Position numbers and translations under genes: made by a program. Below the pieces are notes generated by a model that saw only the letters and a program-made list of their open reading frames with translations, had not been told where the DNA came from and searched no databases. Below are positions 25,114 to 34,017 of a stretch of 64,000 bases of DNA, in pieces. Source of the stretch: an uncultured Flavobacteriales bacterium (lineage in GTDB: Bacteria > Bacteroidota > Bacteroidia > Flavobacteriales_D > Crocinitomicaceae); the NCBI GenBank assembly GCA_903935095.1, contig CAIZQH010000012.1:103034-167033 (forward strand), written 5' to 3'. Each line of letters opens with the position of its first letter. The first letter of the stretch is position 1.

Positions 25114-25740
25114 TTAATTAAATATAATTCTACCATTTTTATCTAATGTCAATGATTTGTTGCTATCTTTCAAAAGGTACATAAGAATTATTTCATGGTC
25201 ATCAAATCGGCATGTTAAAATGGCTGTGCCAAATTGATTTGACCATTTTGCAGCAAAAGCATTTTCATCATCAAATAATATTTTTTCATTTCCAATGTTG
25301 GAGCCAATCATTCTTTCTAACATTCTTCTATCTTGAACTGCTTTTTCGTAGAACCGTTCATTTGGATTGTAAATTTTAGAGAATAATAATAGTTCAGGTT
25401 TAAGAGATTTTAAATTCGAATAATTACCCTTCCGGAAGCCCATATATGTTTCATCTAAGTCTAGATCAAGTAGTCTTTTATCTAATTTATTTTTTGAATA
25501 TTCAAATTCAACGATTACCCATGAAAGACCGTTATCATCTCCCCGTTGTTTTGCTCCTTCATCTTGAGTCCAGTATTGAAGTGCGGAGAGATTAGTTAAG
25601 TCATACCAATTTGAATTAAAGTTTACACCGAATACTATTGGTTTTTGTGCTGAACTATAGAATGAGTTAAGAATCAAAAAGAAGAGAATGATTTTTTTTA
25701 TAATAGGAAACTTTTTTTTGTAGTATTTTTCTTTCATCAT
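25114..25740 (-). CDS. Exported protein of unknown function
   Basis: The protein has 208 residues with a basic start and a hydrophobic segment (residues about 12-30) that looks like a signal peptide or membrane anchor. The mature part contains YWTQDEGAKQRGDDNGLSW and an NPNERFYEKAVQDRRMLERM helix. No known family. It is divergent from the XRE regulator gene across a 111-base spacer with operator-like repeats, so that regulator may control it. Confidence 0.65.
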   Translation of the reverse strand: MMKEKYYKKKFPIIKKIILFFLILNSFYSSAQKPIVFGVNFNSNWYDLTNLSALQYWTQDEGAKQRGDDNGLSWVIVEFEYSKNKLDKRLLDLDLDETYMGFRKGNYSNLKSLKPELLLFSKIYNPNERFYEKAVQDRRMLERMIGSNIGNEKILFDDENAFAAKWSNQFGTAILTCRFDDHEIILMYLLKDSNKSLTLDKNGRIIFN

Positions 25741-25776
25741 TGCGTATTTCTAACAAATCTACAATAAAAGTAAAAC

Positions 25777-25819
25777 AAAACAACCGAAAGTGTTAAATAA
25801 AACAACCTATTTTATAGGT
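25777..25819. promoter_or_regulatory. Operator-like repeats between divergent genes
   Basis: Two copies of aaaacaacc (25777-25785 and 25799-25807) are spaced 22 bases apart, two helical turns. The second runs into a perfect inverted repeat acctat-ttt-ataggt (25805-25819). The cluster lies 33 bases before the XRE regulator start and about 65 bases before the opposite gene. A binding site for the adjacent HTH protein is likely but inferred. Confidence 0.45.
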
Positions 25820-25851
25820 GTGTGTTTCACAGCATTGTGGAATTTTGCTTC

Positions 25852-26142
25852 ATGGAAGAATTCAATATTGGTGCACAGATTAAAGCTGTTTTGGAGTCCA
25901 AGGGAATGTCTGTGACGGAGTTTGCGAAGCGCATCAATAAATCCAGAGAGAACTGTTATTCCATTTTTACCCGAAAGACCATCGATACCGGTTTGCTACA
26001 AACCATAAGTACTGTTTTAGCGCATGATTTTTTCATGCAATTCAGTTCTTCTTACCAACAGATGTCCGAAGAGACACAAAAACTGCGCGACGAAAATACC
26101 ATCCTCAAAGAATACTATTCGCTTCTGAAAGGGAAGGAGTGA
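25852..26142 (+). CDS. XRE-type helix-turn-helix regulator
   Basis: I use the ATG at 25852 (MEEFNIG); an upstream in-frame ATG at 25822 would add ten unlike residues and cover the inverted repeat. The protein has 96 residues. It has an HTH of XRE type (IGAQIKAVLESKGMSVTEFA, then KRINKSRENCYSIF) and a short C-terminal coiled coil (SEETQKLRDENTILKEYYSLL) for dimerisation. It probably regulates itself and the divergent exported-protein genes. Confidence 0.75.
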   Translation: MEEFNIGAQIKAVLESKGMSVTEFAKRINKSRENCYSIFTRKTIDTGLLQTISTVLAHDFFMQFSSSYQQMSEETQKLRDENTILKEYYSLLKGKE

Positions 26143-26147
26143 GGGAT

Positions 26148-26906
26148 TTAATGCAACTGTCCTTCAATCGCTTTATCTAACTTGTCTATAGACCCCGGTT
26201 CGAGCCCCGTTGATTTATAGACAACTTGTCCTTGTCGATTAAGGATGAAGTGTGTGGGATATCCTTGAATTCCTAATTCAATGGTTTGCTGTTCTGCGAT
26301 ACTTAAAACTTGATACTTAAAATCGGTCGTTTTTAAGAAGTCTTTCAATTGATCCGGTTTGTTTAAGGCGATGGCTAAAAATTCCACGTCGTATCCCTTG
26401 TATTTTTCGACCAACACATTCAAATCAGGAATCTCCATTTTACATGGTTTGCATTCGATGAACCAAAAGTTGATTACCGTGATTTTTTCCTTTTTGGGAT
26501 TGAAATCTGACAATTGAACTTCTTTGTTTTTTAAGGTGCGCAAAGGAAGATTTGCAGGAATGAACTCGTTTGCTAAATCAACCTTCTCCATTGGGGCATT
26601 CATTCGCATCATCATCCCTTTTTCCTGCTCTGATGCAGTTCGAAGAACGAATGCTTTGACATCTTTTCGGTCATTGATAAATGGCTCAGGAATGAGATTG
26701 CCTGTCCCTAAATAAAAATCAAGGCTGTCCGCAGGAATCTGACGTCCATTTGAAAGACATACCGGAATGGTTTTGCCATCTAACATCAGTGGTTGTGAAA
26801 AGTCCAAATCAGTCGGTTGGGCTTTGTATAATTTCGATAGGTCTACTTGCGCAACGGTTAATCCATGTATCAAGCAAATAGAGAATAACAGGATGGTTTT
26901 AAACAT
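26148..26906 (-). CDS. Exported TlpA-like thioredoxin-fold protein
   Basis: The protein has 252 residues. A signal peptide covers 1-19. The C-terminal thioredoxin/AhpC-TSA domain starts near 105, with the redox motif C-K-P-C in VINFWFIECKPCKMEIPDL and a cis-proline in GIQGYPTHFILNRQG. The N-terminal roughly 80 residues are specific to this group. It should act in the periplasm as a thiol reductase or disulfide-handling protein. It is followed by nothing on its strand and preceded by an outer-membrane-like protein gene 10 bases upstream, so they likely form an operon. Confidence 0.85.
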   Translation of the reverse strand: MFKTILLFSICLIHGLTVAQVDLSKLYKAQPTDLDFSQPLMLDGKTIPVCLSNGRQIPADSLDFYLGTGNLIPEPFINDRKDVKAFVLRTASEQEKGMMMRMNAPMEKVDLANEFIPANLPLRTLKNKEVQLSDFNPKKEKITVINFWFIECKPCKMEIPDLNVLVEKYKGYDVEFLAIALNKPDQLKDFLKTTDFKYQVLSIAEQQTIELGIQGYPTHFILNRQGQVVYKSTGLEPGSIDKLDKAIEGQLH

Positions 26907-26916
26907 GTTGTATAAT

Positions 26917-27789
26917 TTAGAAATTAAACGTCAAACTCAACTTCGCACCTGCTTGTGAGAAATTGAAATTGGGACCTGCGGAACCCAAAGGCAATGGAGT
27001 GACGATTTGATTGATCACGATGTTCTTAAAGAAACAAAATTCGAGGTTCCAGGAATGCTTGTTGTTGCCAATAAACGAGAAACCATGTCCGAATTCGAGT
27101 CCAATGGAACTCATGTTGATGTCGAATCTTTCTTGAATGTTGTTCGTGAAGGGAGGCATTGTTAAATCCTGAACGTCGACCGATTCAGTAGAACTGCGTA
27201 CCCCGTAATTTAGGCGAATCGGAATGTATTTAGCGACATTGGATTTCATGCCATCGTACTGAAATTGGTAGTTGGCTCCGATGGAATAGAATTGATCTAA
27301 GCCAGATAGTAACTTCACATCCGCCTTTAGTCCAACGAAATGCTGACGACTTAGGTGTTTTCCTGCACCTACAGTCATACAAATAGGCAAGTCGTAAAAA
27401 TATCCGTTACCTGATGACCAGATGTAATAATCATCGGGAACGAATCCATTATCTGTTCCAGCTGCAAATTGTGTGAGTCCGAGGGTGAATGAAAACTCGT
27501 CGCTTTTTCTTGGCCGCACAAGTGTATCGAGCACACGTTTTTGATAGGTCACATTCTCTTCGAAATAATCGTACATCTCGCGCGTAAGCGAATAGTTACG
27601 GTTGTAGGAATCACGAAAGGTTAAGTCACCGTCATTTTGGTCAAACTCGATGATTTCACCATACAGCACCTTCCCGGTTTTCAAGTGCACAATGTCGTAA
27701 ACGACTGGTTTTTTTGGTTTTGCTTGCGCGAGGACAAATGCTTGTTGCAAACATAAGATACACGTAAGGAGCATTAAGTGACGGATCAT
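26917..27789 (-). CDS. Exported beta-barrel-like outer membrane protein
   Basis: The protein has 290 residues with a signal peptide (1-22). The first 80 mature residues (DIVHLKTGKVLYGEIIEFD) resemble small SH3/LSM-like beta modules seen at the start of many Bacteroidota envelope proteins. The rest alternates amphipathic beta strands (YSIGANYQFQYDGM, LNYGVRSS, SIGLEFGHGFSF). It ends in phenylalanine (AKLSLTFNF), typical of outer membrane barrels. It is upstream of and probably co-transcribed with the TlpA-like gene. No specific function is recognised. Confidence 0.7.
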   Translation of the reverse strand: MIRHLMLLTCILCLQQAFVLAQAKPKKPVVYDIVHLKTGKVLYGEIIEFDQNDGDLTFRDSYNRNYSLTREMYDYFEENVTYQKRVLDTLVRPRKSDEFSFTLGLTQFAAGTDNGFVPDDYYIWSSGNGYFYDLPICMTVGAGKHLSRQHFVGLKADVKLLSGLDQFYSIGANYQFQYDGMKSNVAKYIPIRLNYGVRSSTESVDVQDLTMPPFTNNIQERFDINMSSIGLEFGHGFSFIGNNKHSWNLEFCFFKNIVINQIVTPLPLGSAGPNFNFSQAGAKLSLTFNF

Positions 27790-27865
27790 CGGATGTAAAT
27801 TTGGCCTAAAAATAAGTGAAATCCATGAATTTTCATTTGCTCACGCGAATCAGTATCTTTGTTGG

Positions 27866-28447
27866 ATGTCTAAATACTTGAGCATAGCGAAGATTAGCGA
27901 AGGATTCTACAAGGAAAAAGGATCCAAGTTTTTTGCATTCGCAGTGCCCTGTAAGACGGAGGAGGAAGTTAAGGCGTTTATTCAAGCCAAACGAAAAGAA
28001 CACCATCAAGCTGTTCACGTGTGTTCTGCTTTTCGCCTGGGAAGTGACAAGAACTTGTACCGTTCAAGTGATGATGGCGAGCCTTCGAATTCCGCCGGAC
28101 CTCCCATATTGGGACAAATTCAATCCTTTGATTTGAGCAATGTACTCATTGCCGTGGTACGCTATTACGGCGGAACAAATTTAGGCGTCGGTGGACTCAT
28201 CACGGCCTATCGCTCCGCAGCAAAAGATGCCTTGGAACAAGCAGAAATCATTGAATGTGAAGAGGAAGTGGTGTGGGAATTACAGTTCTCTTATGCGGAT
28301 ATGCCTGGCGTAATGAAAACGTTAAAAGCGTATCCATGTACTATTGTAAGCCAAGAATTAGCCGAAAACGGACACATTACGGTGAGTATTCCGATGTCTC
28401 AAGAACGACTGATGTCTGAACTAACGGAATTTAGAGTCAATCCTTAA
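27866..28447 (+). CDS. yigZ: YigZ/IMPACT family protein
   Basis: The protein has 193 residues. It has the conserved N-terminal IMPACT domain: KEHHQAVHVCSAFRLG, the DDGEPSNSAGPPILGQI block and VVRYYGGTNLGVGGL. The C-terminal DUF1949-like domain follows (MPGVMKTLKAYPC). Homologues are conserved small proteins linked to translation control in eukaryotes; the bacterial role is not settled. Its end overlaps the convergent lysozyme-like gene by 11 bases. The gene looks intact. Confidence 0.92.
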   Translation: MSKYLSIAKISEGFYKEKGSKFFAFAVPCKTEEEVKAFIQAKRKEHHQAVHVCSAFRLGSDKNLYRSSDDGEPSNSAGPPILGQIQSFDLSNVLIAVVRYYGGTNLGVGGLITAYRSAAKDALEQAEIIECEEEVVWELQFSYADMPGVMKTLKAYPCTIVSQELAENGHITVSIPMSQERLMSELTEFRVNP

Positions 28448-29567
28448 ATTTTTCCTTTTTGTAGGGAAAGATGTTGGACATTTCTCCAGAGTAATAGAAT
28501 TCGTAGGCAACGGATCCAAATGTATAATCCTGTTCACGAATTTTAAAGTTCGAACCTCCTACGGCTGGATTCTTTTTCGGAATGGATTTTTGGTAGCCCA
28601 AGTTGAACAACGAAGCCAAAATCTCCGGACGATTGTCAATCGGGAATCCTGCTTTTTCCCACTGCGTTTTGATCTGTTTGATGTATATCGCGGCGTACAA
28701 ATAGGAGTAATAGTGATCTTTGTATTGCACCAGGCGTTTCACTCGGACACTCATGGTATCGTTGTGTTGGTTGTTGTAATTGATGGTAGAATCGTAGTCC
28801 AAAAGGTGTGAATATTTATTTCCCAAATAATACATTGAAGTGGAATCCTTTAAATAACGTTCAATGCGTTGCGCGGTGTTTTCTTTGATTCCTGTAACTC
28901 CGTAAGATAAATTTGTTTCTAAAGCGAGGGTTTTCAACGGCGCAACAAAGGTTTTGAATCGTTCACGTCTTGAGTTGAAAAGTCGAACTTGTTCTCCAAC
29001 AAGGCAGGCAACAATCATGCGTGATTCTACTCCTGCTGCTTTTGCGGCGGAATCGATGTAGCGTTTGTCCTTAGCGACGGCTTCTTTGAAGTATTTCCAT
29101 TCCATGATGTTCATCCAATCGAAAGCGTTGAGTCCGCTCGCTTTGGCGTCTAACTTGCGATTGGCGATGATGCGTTGCAAGGCTTTTTGGTAGGATTTTT
29201 TGTCTTTCAGCTTCAAATCGATGGCCGACAACATTTGCAAAGCCAATTTTTCGTCCTTCGAGCTTACCCAAGCATCCATGATGTCACTAGCATTCTTTGG
29301 ATAGTACTCGTTCAACAAGTTAATGCGTCCAAGGATTTCACTGCGGTACTGAACAATATTCGAACTATCTATTTTAAATGATTGGTTGTACTTATCGTGA
29401 ATTTGTTGGTAGTAACGCGTATTGACATCCACTAGTCCAGCGTCATTAGTCCACTTGAATTTCATAGCCAAATAAGTTCCTATCAAGAAAAATCCATAAA
29501 TCGCAAAACTGTAAAGGGTAATTTGGTAAGGGATTTTAATCCATTTTTTCTGAAAAAAGGCGCGCAT
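28437..29567 (-). CDS. Membrane-anchored protein with lysozyme-like features
   Basis: The protein has 376 residues with one N-terminal membrane helix (about 10-35). The C-terminal half from about residue 175 has elements like transglycosylase or lysozyme folds: SRMIVACLVGEQVRLF with a possible catalytic Glu, YGVTGIKENTAQRIERYL, and SLFNLGYQKSIP, which recalls the NxG element of that fold. The N-terminal half is helical. If correct, it would cleave peptidoglycan from the periplasmic side. This is an inference from short motifs; no close family is named. Confidence 0.55.
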   Translation of the reverse strand: MRAFFQKKWIKIPYQITLYSFAIYGFFLIGTYLAMKFKWTNDAGLVDVNTRYYQQIHDKYNQSFKIDSSNIVQYRSEILGRINLLNEYYPKNASDIMDAWVSSKDEKLALQMLSAIDLKLKDKKSYQKALQRIIANRKLDAKASGLNAFDWMNIMEWKYFKEAVAKDKRYIDSAAKAAGVESRMIVACLVGEQVRLFNSRRERFKTFVAPLKTLALETNLSYGVTGIKENTAQRIERYLKDSTSMYYLGNKYSHLLDYDSTINYNNQHNDTMSVRVKRLVQYKDHYYSYLYAAIYIKQIKTQWEKAGFPIDNRPEILASLFNLGYQKSIPKKNPAVGGSNFKIREQDYTFGSVAYEFYYSGEMSNIFPYKKEKFKD

Positions 29568-29676
29568 ATTCGATGTTTAACAGGGCTTTATACTGAGATG
29601 TGGCAAACAAGTTACGTTGATGGAGAATTCTCCCGAAAAACCAATCGCGTTTACCTAGAATCGCTAAATTTGAAAC

Positions 29677-30201
29677 ATGGCTTTAATAAAAGAATGTCGT
29701 GGATTTACGCCACAATTTGGGGAGGATTGTTACCTCGCAGAAAATGCAACAGTTGTTGGCGATGTGATCATGGGATCTGAGTGCTCCGTTTGGTTCAATG
29801 CGGTGGTGAGAGGGGATGTGAATTCCATTCGCATGGGAAATCGCGTCAATGTGCAAGACGGCGCGGTCATTCATTGCACGTATGAAAAAACCAAAGTGAA
29901 TTTGGGCAATCACGTTTCCATTGGACACAATGCCTTGGTGCATGGTTGTACGGTAGAAGACAATGTGCTCATAGGTATGGGATCCATAGTCATGGATGAT
30001 TGTTACATTGAAGCGAATAGCATCATTGCTGCTGGCGCAGTTCTATTGGAAGGAACACGTGTCGAGTCTTGGAGTATTTACGCTGGCGTTCCGGCGAAAA
30101 AAGTCAAAACTTTGAGTCCAGAGCTATTTGCTGGTGAGGTGCAACGCATTTCCAATAATTACGTCATGTATTCCGGTTGGTTTAAAGAGAAAAAAGACTA
30201 A
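29677..30201 (+). CDS. Gamma-carbonic-anhydrase-like hexapeptide-repeat protein
   Basis: The protein has 174 residues in a left-handed beta-helix built from hexapeptide repeats (CYLAENATVVGDVIMGSECS, then NRVNVQDGAVIHC). The three histidines expected for metal binding are seen in VIHCT and GHNALVHGC, with the Q of NVQDG near them. This matches the YrdA/PaaY type of gamma carbonic anhydrase, which forms a trimer in the cytoplasm. Activity is not proven for many members. A small lipoprotein gene follows 23 bases downstream. Confidence 0.9.
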   Translation: MALIKECRGFTPQFGEDCYLAENATVVGDVIMGSECSVWFNAVVRGDVNSIRMGNRVNVQDGAVIHCTYEKTKVNLGNHVSIGHNALVHGCTVEDNVLIGMGSIVMDDCYIEANSIIAAGAVLLEGTRVESWSIYAGVPAKKVKTLSPELFAGEVQRISNNYVMYSGWFKEKKD

Positions 30202-30224
30202 CTTAAACGTTGAAACGATTCATT

Positions 30225-30365
30225 ATGAAAACCAAACTAACAACGATCATTTGCGCACTTGGTGCATTCCTTGTATTAAATGCGTGCAAAGGCTCAAAGA
30301 AAGTCCAGTGTGAATCCTATAGTCTTTCACAAACTGTTGAACAGCAAGATCTCGCTTCCAAATAA
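30225..30365 (+). CDS. Small lipoprotein
   Basis: This 46-residue frame begins with a basic start and hydrophobic stretch, followed by a lipobox-like LVLNAC (Cys 21). The mature peptide is short and polar (CKGSKKVQCESYSLSQ). The reading frame runs cleanly to TAA at 30363-30365, 23 bases after the gamma-CA-like gene. Such tiny lipoproteins are frequent in this phylum; function unknown. Confidence 0.6.
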   Translation: MKTKLTTIICALGAFLVLNACKGSKKVQCESYSLSQTVEQQDLASK

Positions 30366-30444
30366 GCAGTTTAATCGATAATTCCTTTGTTTTTCTTTCT
30401 TTCTGAAGGAGAAATCGTAATTTTACTCAACAAATTTGAGTACT

Positions 30445-31737
30445 ATGAAATACGATCGAATCGACTCCAATCTATACATTTCGAATAGAAAGAAATTTAC
30501 CGAACGAATGACAGCTAACACGTTAGCGGTATTTAATTCCAACGATATTTTCCCAATTAGTGCAGATAGCACGATGCCTTTTCAACAGCACCGTGATATT
30601 TTGTATTTGTCAGGAGTCGATCAAGAAGAATCGATTTTAGTTCTTTTTCCAAACGCAAGTAATCCCGCTCACAGAGAAATGTTGTTCTTGAAAGAAACGA
30701 GTGATTTGATTGCCGTTTGGGAAGGAGAGAAATTAACGAAGGAAACCGCCTTTTTAACTTCAGGTATAAAAACCGTTTATTGGTTGCAGCAATTCCCTAC
30801 CATCTTTAAACAAATGATGGCGGAAGCCCAAGGAATGTATTTGAATACGAACGAACATTTGCGTGCAAATACGGAAGTTGAAACACGTGAGGATCGCTTC
30901 ATCAAACAAGTGAAACAAGATTATCCAGCACATCAATTGCATAAGTCAGCACCGATCATGCATAAAATTCGTTCCATCAAAGAAGCGGTGGAATTGGAAT
31001 TAATGCAGCGTGCTTGTAAAATTACCGAAGCAGGTGTTCGACGCTTGTTAGCGTTCATCAAGCCAGGTGTTTGGGAATACGAAATCGAAGCGGAATTGGC
31101 GCATGAATTTTTGCGCAATCGTTCCAAAGGATTTGCTTATACGCCCATCGTTGCCTCTGGAAAAAATGCATGTGTATTGCATTACATTGAAAACAATCAG
31201 CAATGTCAGGACGGAGATGTCATTCTACTTGATGTTGGTGCGGAATACGCGAATTATTCATCGGATCTTACCCGTTGTTTACCTGTAAATGGACGCTTTA
31301 CGGCTCGACAAAAAGCGGTTTACAATGCCGTTTTACACGTAAAAAACGAAGCGCAAAAATTATTGGTTCCAGGAACCATCATGGCGGAGTATCACAAACA
31401 AGTGGGATCATTGATGGAAGAACAATTAGTTGGACTTGGATTAATTTCCATGGATGATATCAAAACACAAAATCCAGATTGGCCAGCGTATAAAAAATAC
31501 TTCATGCATGGAACTTCTCATTTCTTGGGACTTGATACACATGATGTTGGAATTTGGCACGAACCGATTTCCGCCGGAATGGTCTTTACCTGTGAGCCAG
31601 GTATCTACATTCCAGAGGAAGGACTTGGCATCCGTTTAGAGGATGACTTGGTTGTTCAATCGAGCGGTGCGCCATTTAACTTAATGGGCGATATTCCAAT
31701 TGAAGCAGAGGCGATTGAAGACTTGATGAACGCATAG
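30445..31737 (+). CDS. pepP: Aminopeptidase P family metallopeptidase
   Basis: I use the ATG at 30445 (MKYDRIDSNLY) rather than the in-frame TTG at 30436. The protein has 430 residues. The N-terminal creatinase-like domain (1-165) precedes a pita-bread peptidase domain with the five metal ligands: D in LLDVGAEY, D in SSDLTRCLP, H in HGTSHFLGLDTHD, E in CEPGIYIP and E in IRLEDD. It removes N-terminal residues before proline in peptides, in the cytoplasm. An alpha/beta hydrolase gene follows 3 bases later. Confidence 0.93.
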   Translation: MKYDRIDSNLYISNRKKFTERMTANTLAVFNSNDIFPISADSTMPFQQHRDILYLSGVDQEESILVLFPNASNPAHREMLFLKETSDLIAVWEGEKLTKETAFLTSGIKTVYWLQQFPTIFKQMMAEAQGMYLNTNEHLRANTEVETREDRFIKQVKQDYPAHQLHKSAPIMHKIRSIKEAVELELMQRACKITEAGVRRLLAFIKPGVWEYEIEAELAHEFLRNRSKGFAYTPIVASGKNACVLHYIENNQQCQDGDVILLDVGAEYANYSSDLTRCLPVNGRFTARQKAVYNAVLHVKNEAQKLLVPGTIMAEYHKQVGSLMEEQLVGLGLISMDDIKTQNPDWPAYKKYFMHGTSHFLGLDTHDVGIWHEPISAGMVFTCEPGIYIPEEGLGIRLEDDLVVQSSGAPFNLMGDIPIEAEAIEDLMNA

Positions 31738-31740
31738 TTC

Positions 31741-32475
31741 ATGTTGCATTACCGTTTTTTTGGTGAAGGCGAAACCCTTGTTTTCTTGCATGGATTTTTG
31801 GAATCTAGCACGATGTGGTCGTACTTGCCATTGAATGAGCTAAATGCTCATTGTGTTCTCGTCGATCTGCCTGGACACGGACAATCTCCGTTAACGGATT
31901 CAGTTGAAATACCTAGTATTCGTTTTATGGCATTGCAAGTTCTTGAAATCTTGAAGGAGTTAAATATCACTCAATTCACCCTCGTTGGACACTCACTAGG
32001 AGCATATGTCGGATTAGAATTGTGTCAATTGACACCTTGTCAAAAACTCATTTTTTTAAACTCTAATTGCTGGAGTGACGACGAGCAAAAACGTCGTGAT
32101 CGATTACGCGTAGCTGATTTGGTCTATTCATCAAAAAAACACTTTATCCGCGAAGCCATTCCGGGATTATTTGGGAGACCAAACGATTTTCAAGCAGAAA
32201 TCAAGCAGTTAATTGCGGAAGCCAATCACATGAACGCGGATGCGATTGCATATGCGGCGTTGGCGATGCGTGAACGCACGGATTATACAGAAGAAGTATT
32301 AGCGAACCCCAAGAAATATGTCTTTATCCATGGAGAATTGGATACGCTCGTTTCAAGCGAACAGATGAGGTCGCGTCTTTCCAGTATTCGGGTTTACTTC
32401 CTTCCCAATGCAGGACATATGTCGCATATGGAGTCAAGAGAGGAAGTTTTTGAGTTATTGAAGAAAGAAAGTTAG
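31741..32475 (+). CDS. Alpha/beta hydrolase
   Basis: The protein has 244 residues. It has an oxyanion HGFLESS near residue 19, nucleophile S in VGHSLGAYVG (about 86-95), an acid D in FIHGELDTLV and the catalytic H in NAGHMSHMES near the end. The intervening helices form a short cap. Homologues are esterases or lactonases of unknown substrate. It is 3 bases after the aminopeptidase P gene, so they share a transcript. The product looks complete. Confidence 0.85.
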   Translation: MLHYRFFGEGETLVFLHGFLESSTMWSYLPLNELNAHCVLVDLPGHGQSPLTDSVEIPSIRFMALQVLEILKELNITQFTLVGHSLGAYVGLELCQLTPCQKLIFLNSNCWSDDEQKRRDRLRVADLVYSSKKHFIREAIPGLFGRPNDFQAEIKQLIAEANHMNADAIAYAALAMRERTDYTEEVLANPKKYVFIHGELDTLVSSEQMRSRLSSIRVYFLPNAGHMSHMESREEVFELLKKES

Positions 32476-32500
32476 GAAAAGTTTTTAAGGCTGATAAAAA

Positions 32501-32517
32501 ATGACTAATTTAGTCAT
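32501..32517. promoter_or_regulatory. Palindrome at the start of the fic gene
   Basis: atgactaa-t-ttagtcat is a perfect 8-bp-arm palindrome with one central base. It covers the first in-frame ATG of the Fic gene and ends at the second (32516). The encoded protein has its own XRE-type HTH, so an auto-repressor site is the simplest reading. Confidence 0.5.
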
Positions 32518-33607
32518 GACAAAAATAGGCATGAAAACAATCATTCAACAAAAACTTCAAGAAAAAGGGATTAAAATCCATGAATTAGCAAAGCATTTGA
32601 GCATTGACGCAAGTCTAATGAGTCGCATTTTAGCGAATAAGCGCAAGCCAAGTGACATTCAAATCAAGAAGATTTCGGAGGCATTAGATCTTCCGTATAG
32701 TGATTTATTGACTTATTATTTGTCCAGTGAGGTGGTGAAAATCGTAAAAGATTATCCGCAATTGGCACAAAGTGTCTTAGTCATGGCAGAAGCGCGCGTG
32801 AGTTACTTACTCAGTGATGACCGATTTGAAAACATCGAAATTGGCATTGGCCTTAAAGAAAAATTAAGTGAATTAAGTGCCTTGTCTAAACGTTGGCGTA
32901 CAATCAAGCCACTTGATGCTGTTCAATTAGAAAAACTACAAGAGTATTTTCACACCGCGTATACCTATGAGTCGAATCGCATTGAAGGCAACACCTTAAG
33001 TTTACAAGAAACACATTTAGTGGTCAATGAGGGAATTACCATCGGAGGCAAAAGCGTACGCGAGCATTTAGAAGCGATTAACCATGGCGATGCCGTAGCC
33101 TTATTACACGATTTAGTGAGTAATGAAGTTCCCTTCAATGAGTTCCGTTTAAAGCAAATTCATCACCTCGTTTTAAAAGGAATAGACGAGCGCAATGCCG
33201 GAAAATACCGTAACATACAAGTGATGATTTCTGGGAGTGAGCACACTCCTCCAGCGCCATTTATGCTCGATAAACTCATGGAAGATTATTTTATCTACTA
33301 CGAGCAAAACCGCGAGCGTTTGCACCCTGTATTATTAGCAGCAGAAATGCATGAGCGTTTGGTAACGATTCATCCATTCATCGATGGAAATGGTCGCACT
33401 TCGCGTTTGGTGATGAATTTTATCTTATTGCAAAATGGCTACACCATCGCCAATTTAAAAGGAAACCTTGAAAATCGTTTGGCTTATTATGCAGCACTTG
33501 AAAAAGTACAATTAAATCACGATAGCACCGATTTTTACACGCTTATCATCGATCATGCGCTCGCTTCTTTGAAAGAGCATTTGTTATTGGCGGGGGATGC
33601 TGTTTAG
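32516..33607 (+). CDS. Fic family AMP-transferase with N-terminal XRE HTH
   Basis: Starts at 32501, 32516 or 32531 are possible; I favour 32516, outside most of the palindrome. The protein has 363 residues. An HTH (KGIKIHELAKHLSIDASLM and following) covers about 10-60. A linker helix carries the inhibitory S-x-x-x-E-G motif (SNRIEG). The Fic core has HPFIDGNGRTSR, with the catalytic His and the Asp/Arg residues intact, and a C-terminal helix. Class II Fic proteins move AMP onto target proteins and are silenced by the inhibitory helix. The fused HTH suggests it regulates its own gene. The substrate is unknown. Confidence 0.9.
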   Translation: MTKIGMKTIIQQKLQEKGIKIHELAKHLSIDASLMSRILANKRKPSDIQIKKISEALDLPYSDLLTYYLSSEVVKIVKDYPQLAQSVLVMAEARVSYLLSDDRFENIEIGIGLKEKLSELSALSKRWRTIKPLDAVQLEKLQEYFHTAYTYESNRIEGNTLSLQETHLVVNEGITIGGKSVREHLEAINHGDAVALLHDLVSNEVPFNEFRLKQIHHLVLKGIDERNAGKYRNIQVMISGSEHTPPAPFMLDKLMEDYFIYYEQNRERLHPVLLAAEMHERLVTIHPFIDGNGRTSRLVMNFILLQNGYTIANLKGNLENRLAYYAALEKVQLNHDSTDFYTLIIDHALASLKEHLLLAGDAV

Positions 33608-34017
33608 AGGGTTGCTAAAAATTCTTTGGGCGTAAAAACGGGTAATTCAGCGTATTTAAAGTCTTTGCCATTTCGAGTTAAAATAGCTTCGATATTCGTA
33701 TTCTGGAGCGCACTGAAATATTGCAAAGCATCTTCAAAATCGGTGAATTTAGAATCCAATGCTGACAATACTTGTTTTTGGTCCATGGATAATACTGAAA
33801 TAATTTTCAATAGAATTTTCAATTGTTCAATCACATAGCTGTGTGATGCTTTTTGCCGAAGTAAATAATAAGTGTTTGCAACAATGACAGGTGTAACAAA
33901 TGCGTTCATCTCTTTCTTTTCACATTTCAGTAAGATGTGTAATGTGTCATCTGAAAATGGTTTTCGATCAAGTAGAAAGTCTAGAACGACATCCGTGTCC
34001 AAAAGAATATTTTTCAT
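33604..34017 (-). CDS. PIN-domain toxin (VapC-like)
   Basis: The protein has 137 residues. The PIN fold has the acidic residues D8 in LLDTDVVLDFLLDR, E in KKEMNAFVTPVI and D93-region FTDFEDALQYFSAL, then LTRNGKDF. It should cut RNA, usually tRNA or rRNA in VapC homologues. The ATG overlaps the end of the antitoxin gene by 4 bases, as in vapBC operons. It ends next to the Fic gene with an overlap of 4 bases on the opposite strand. Confidence 0.85.
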   Translation of the reverse strand: MKNILLDTDVVLDFLLDRKPFSDDTLHILLKCEKKEMNAFVTPVIVANTYYLLRQKASHSYVIEQLKILLKIISVLSMDQKQVLSALDSKFTDFEDALQYFSALQNTNIEAILTRNGKDFKYAELPVFTPKEFLATL

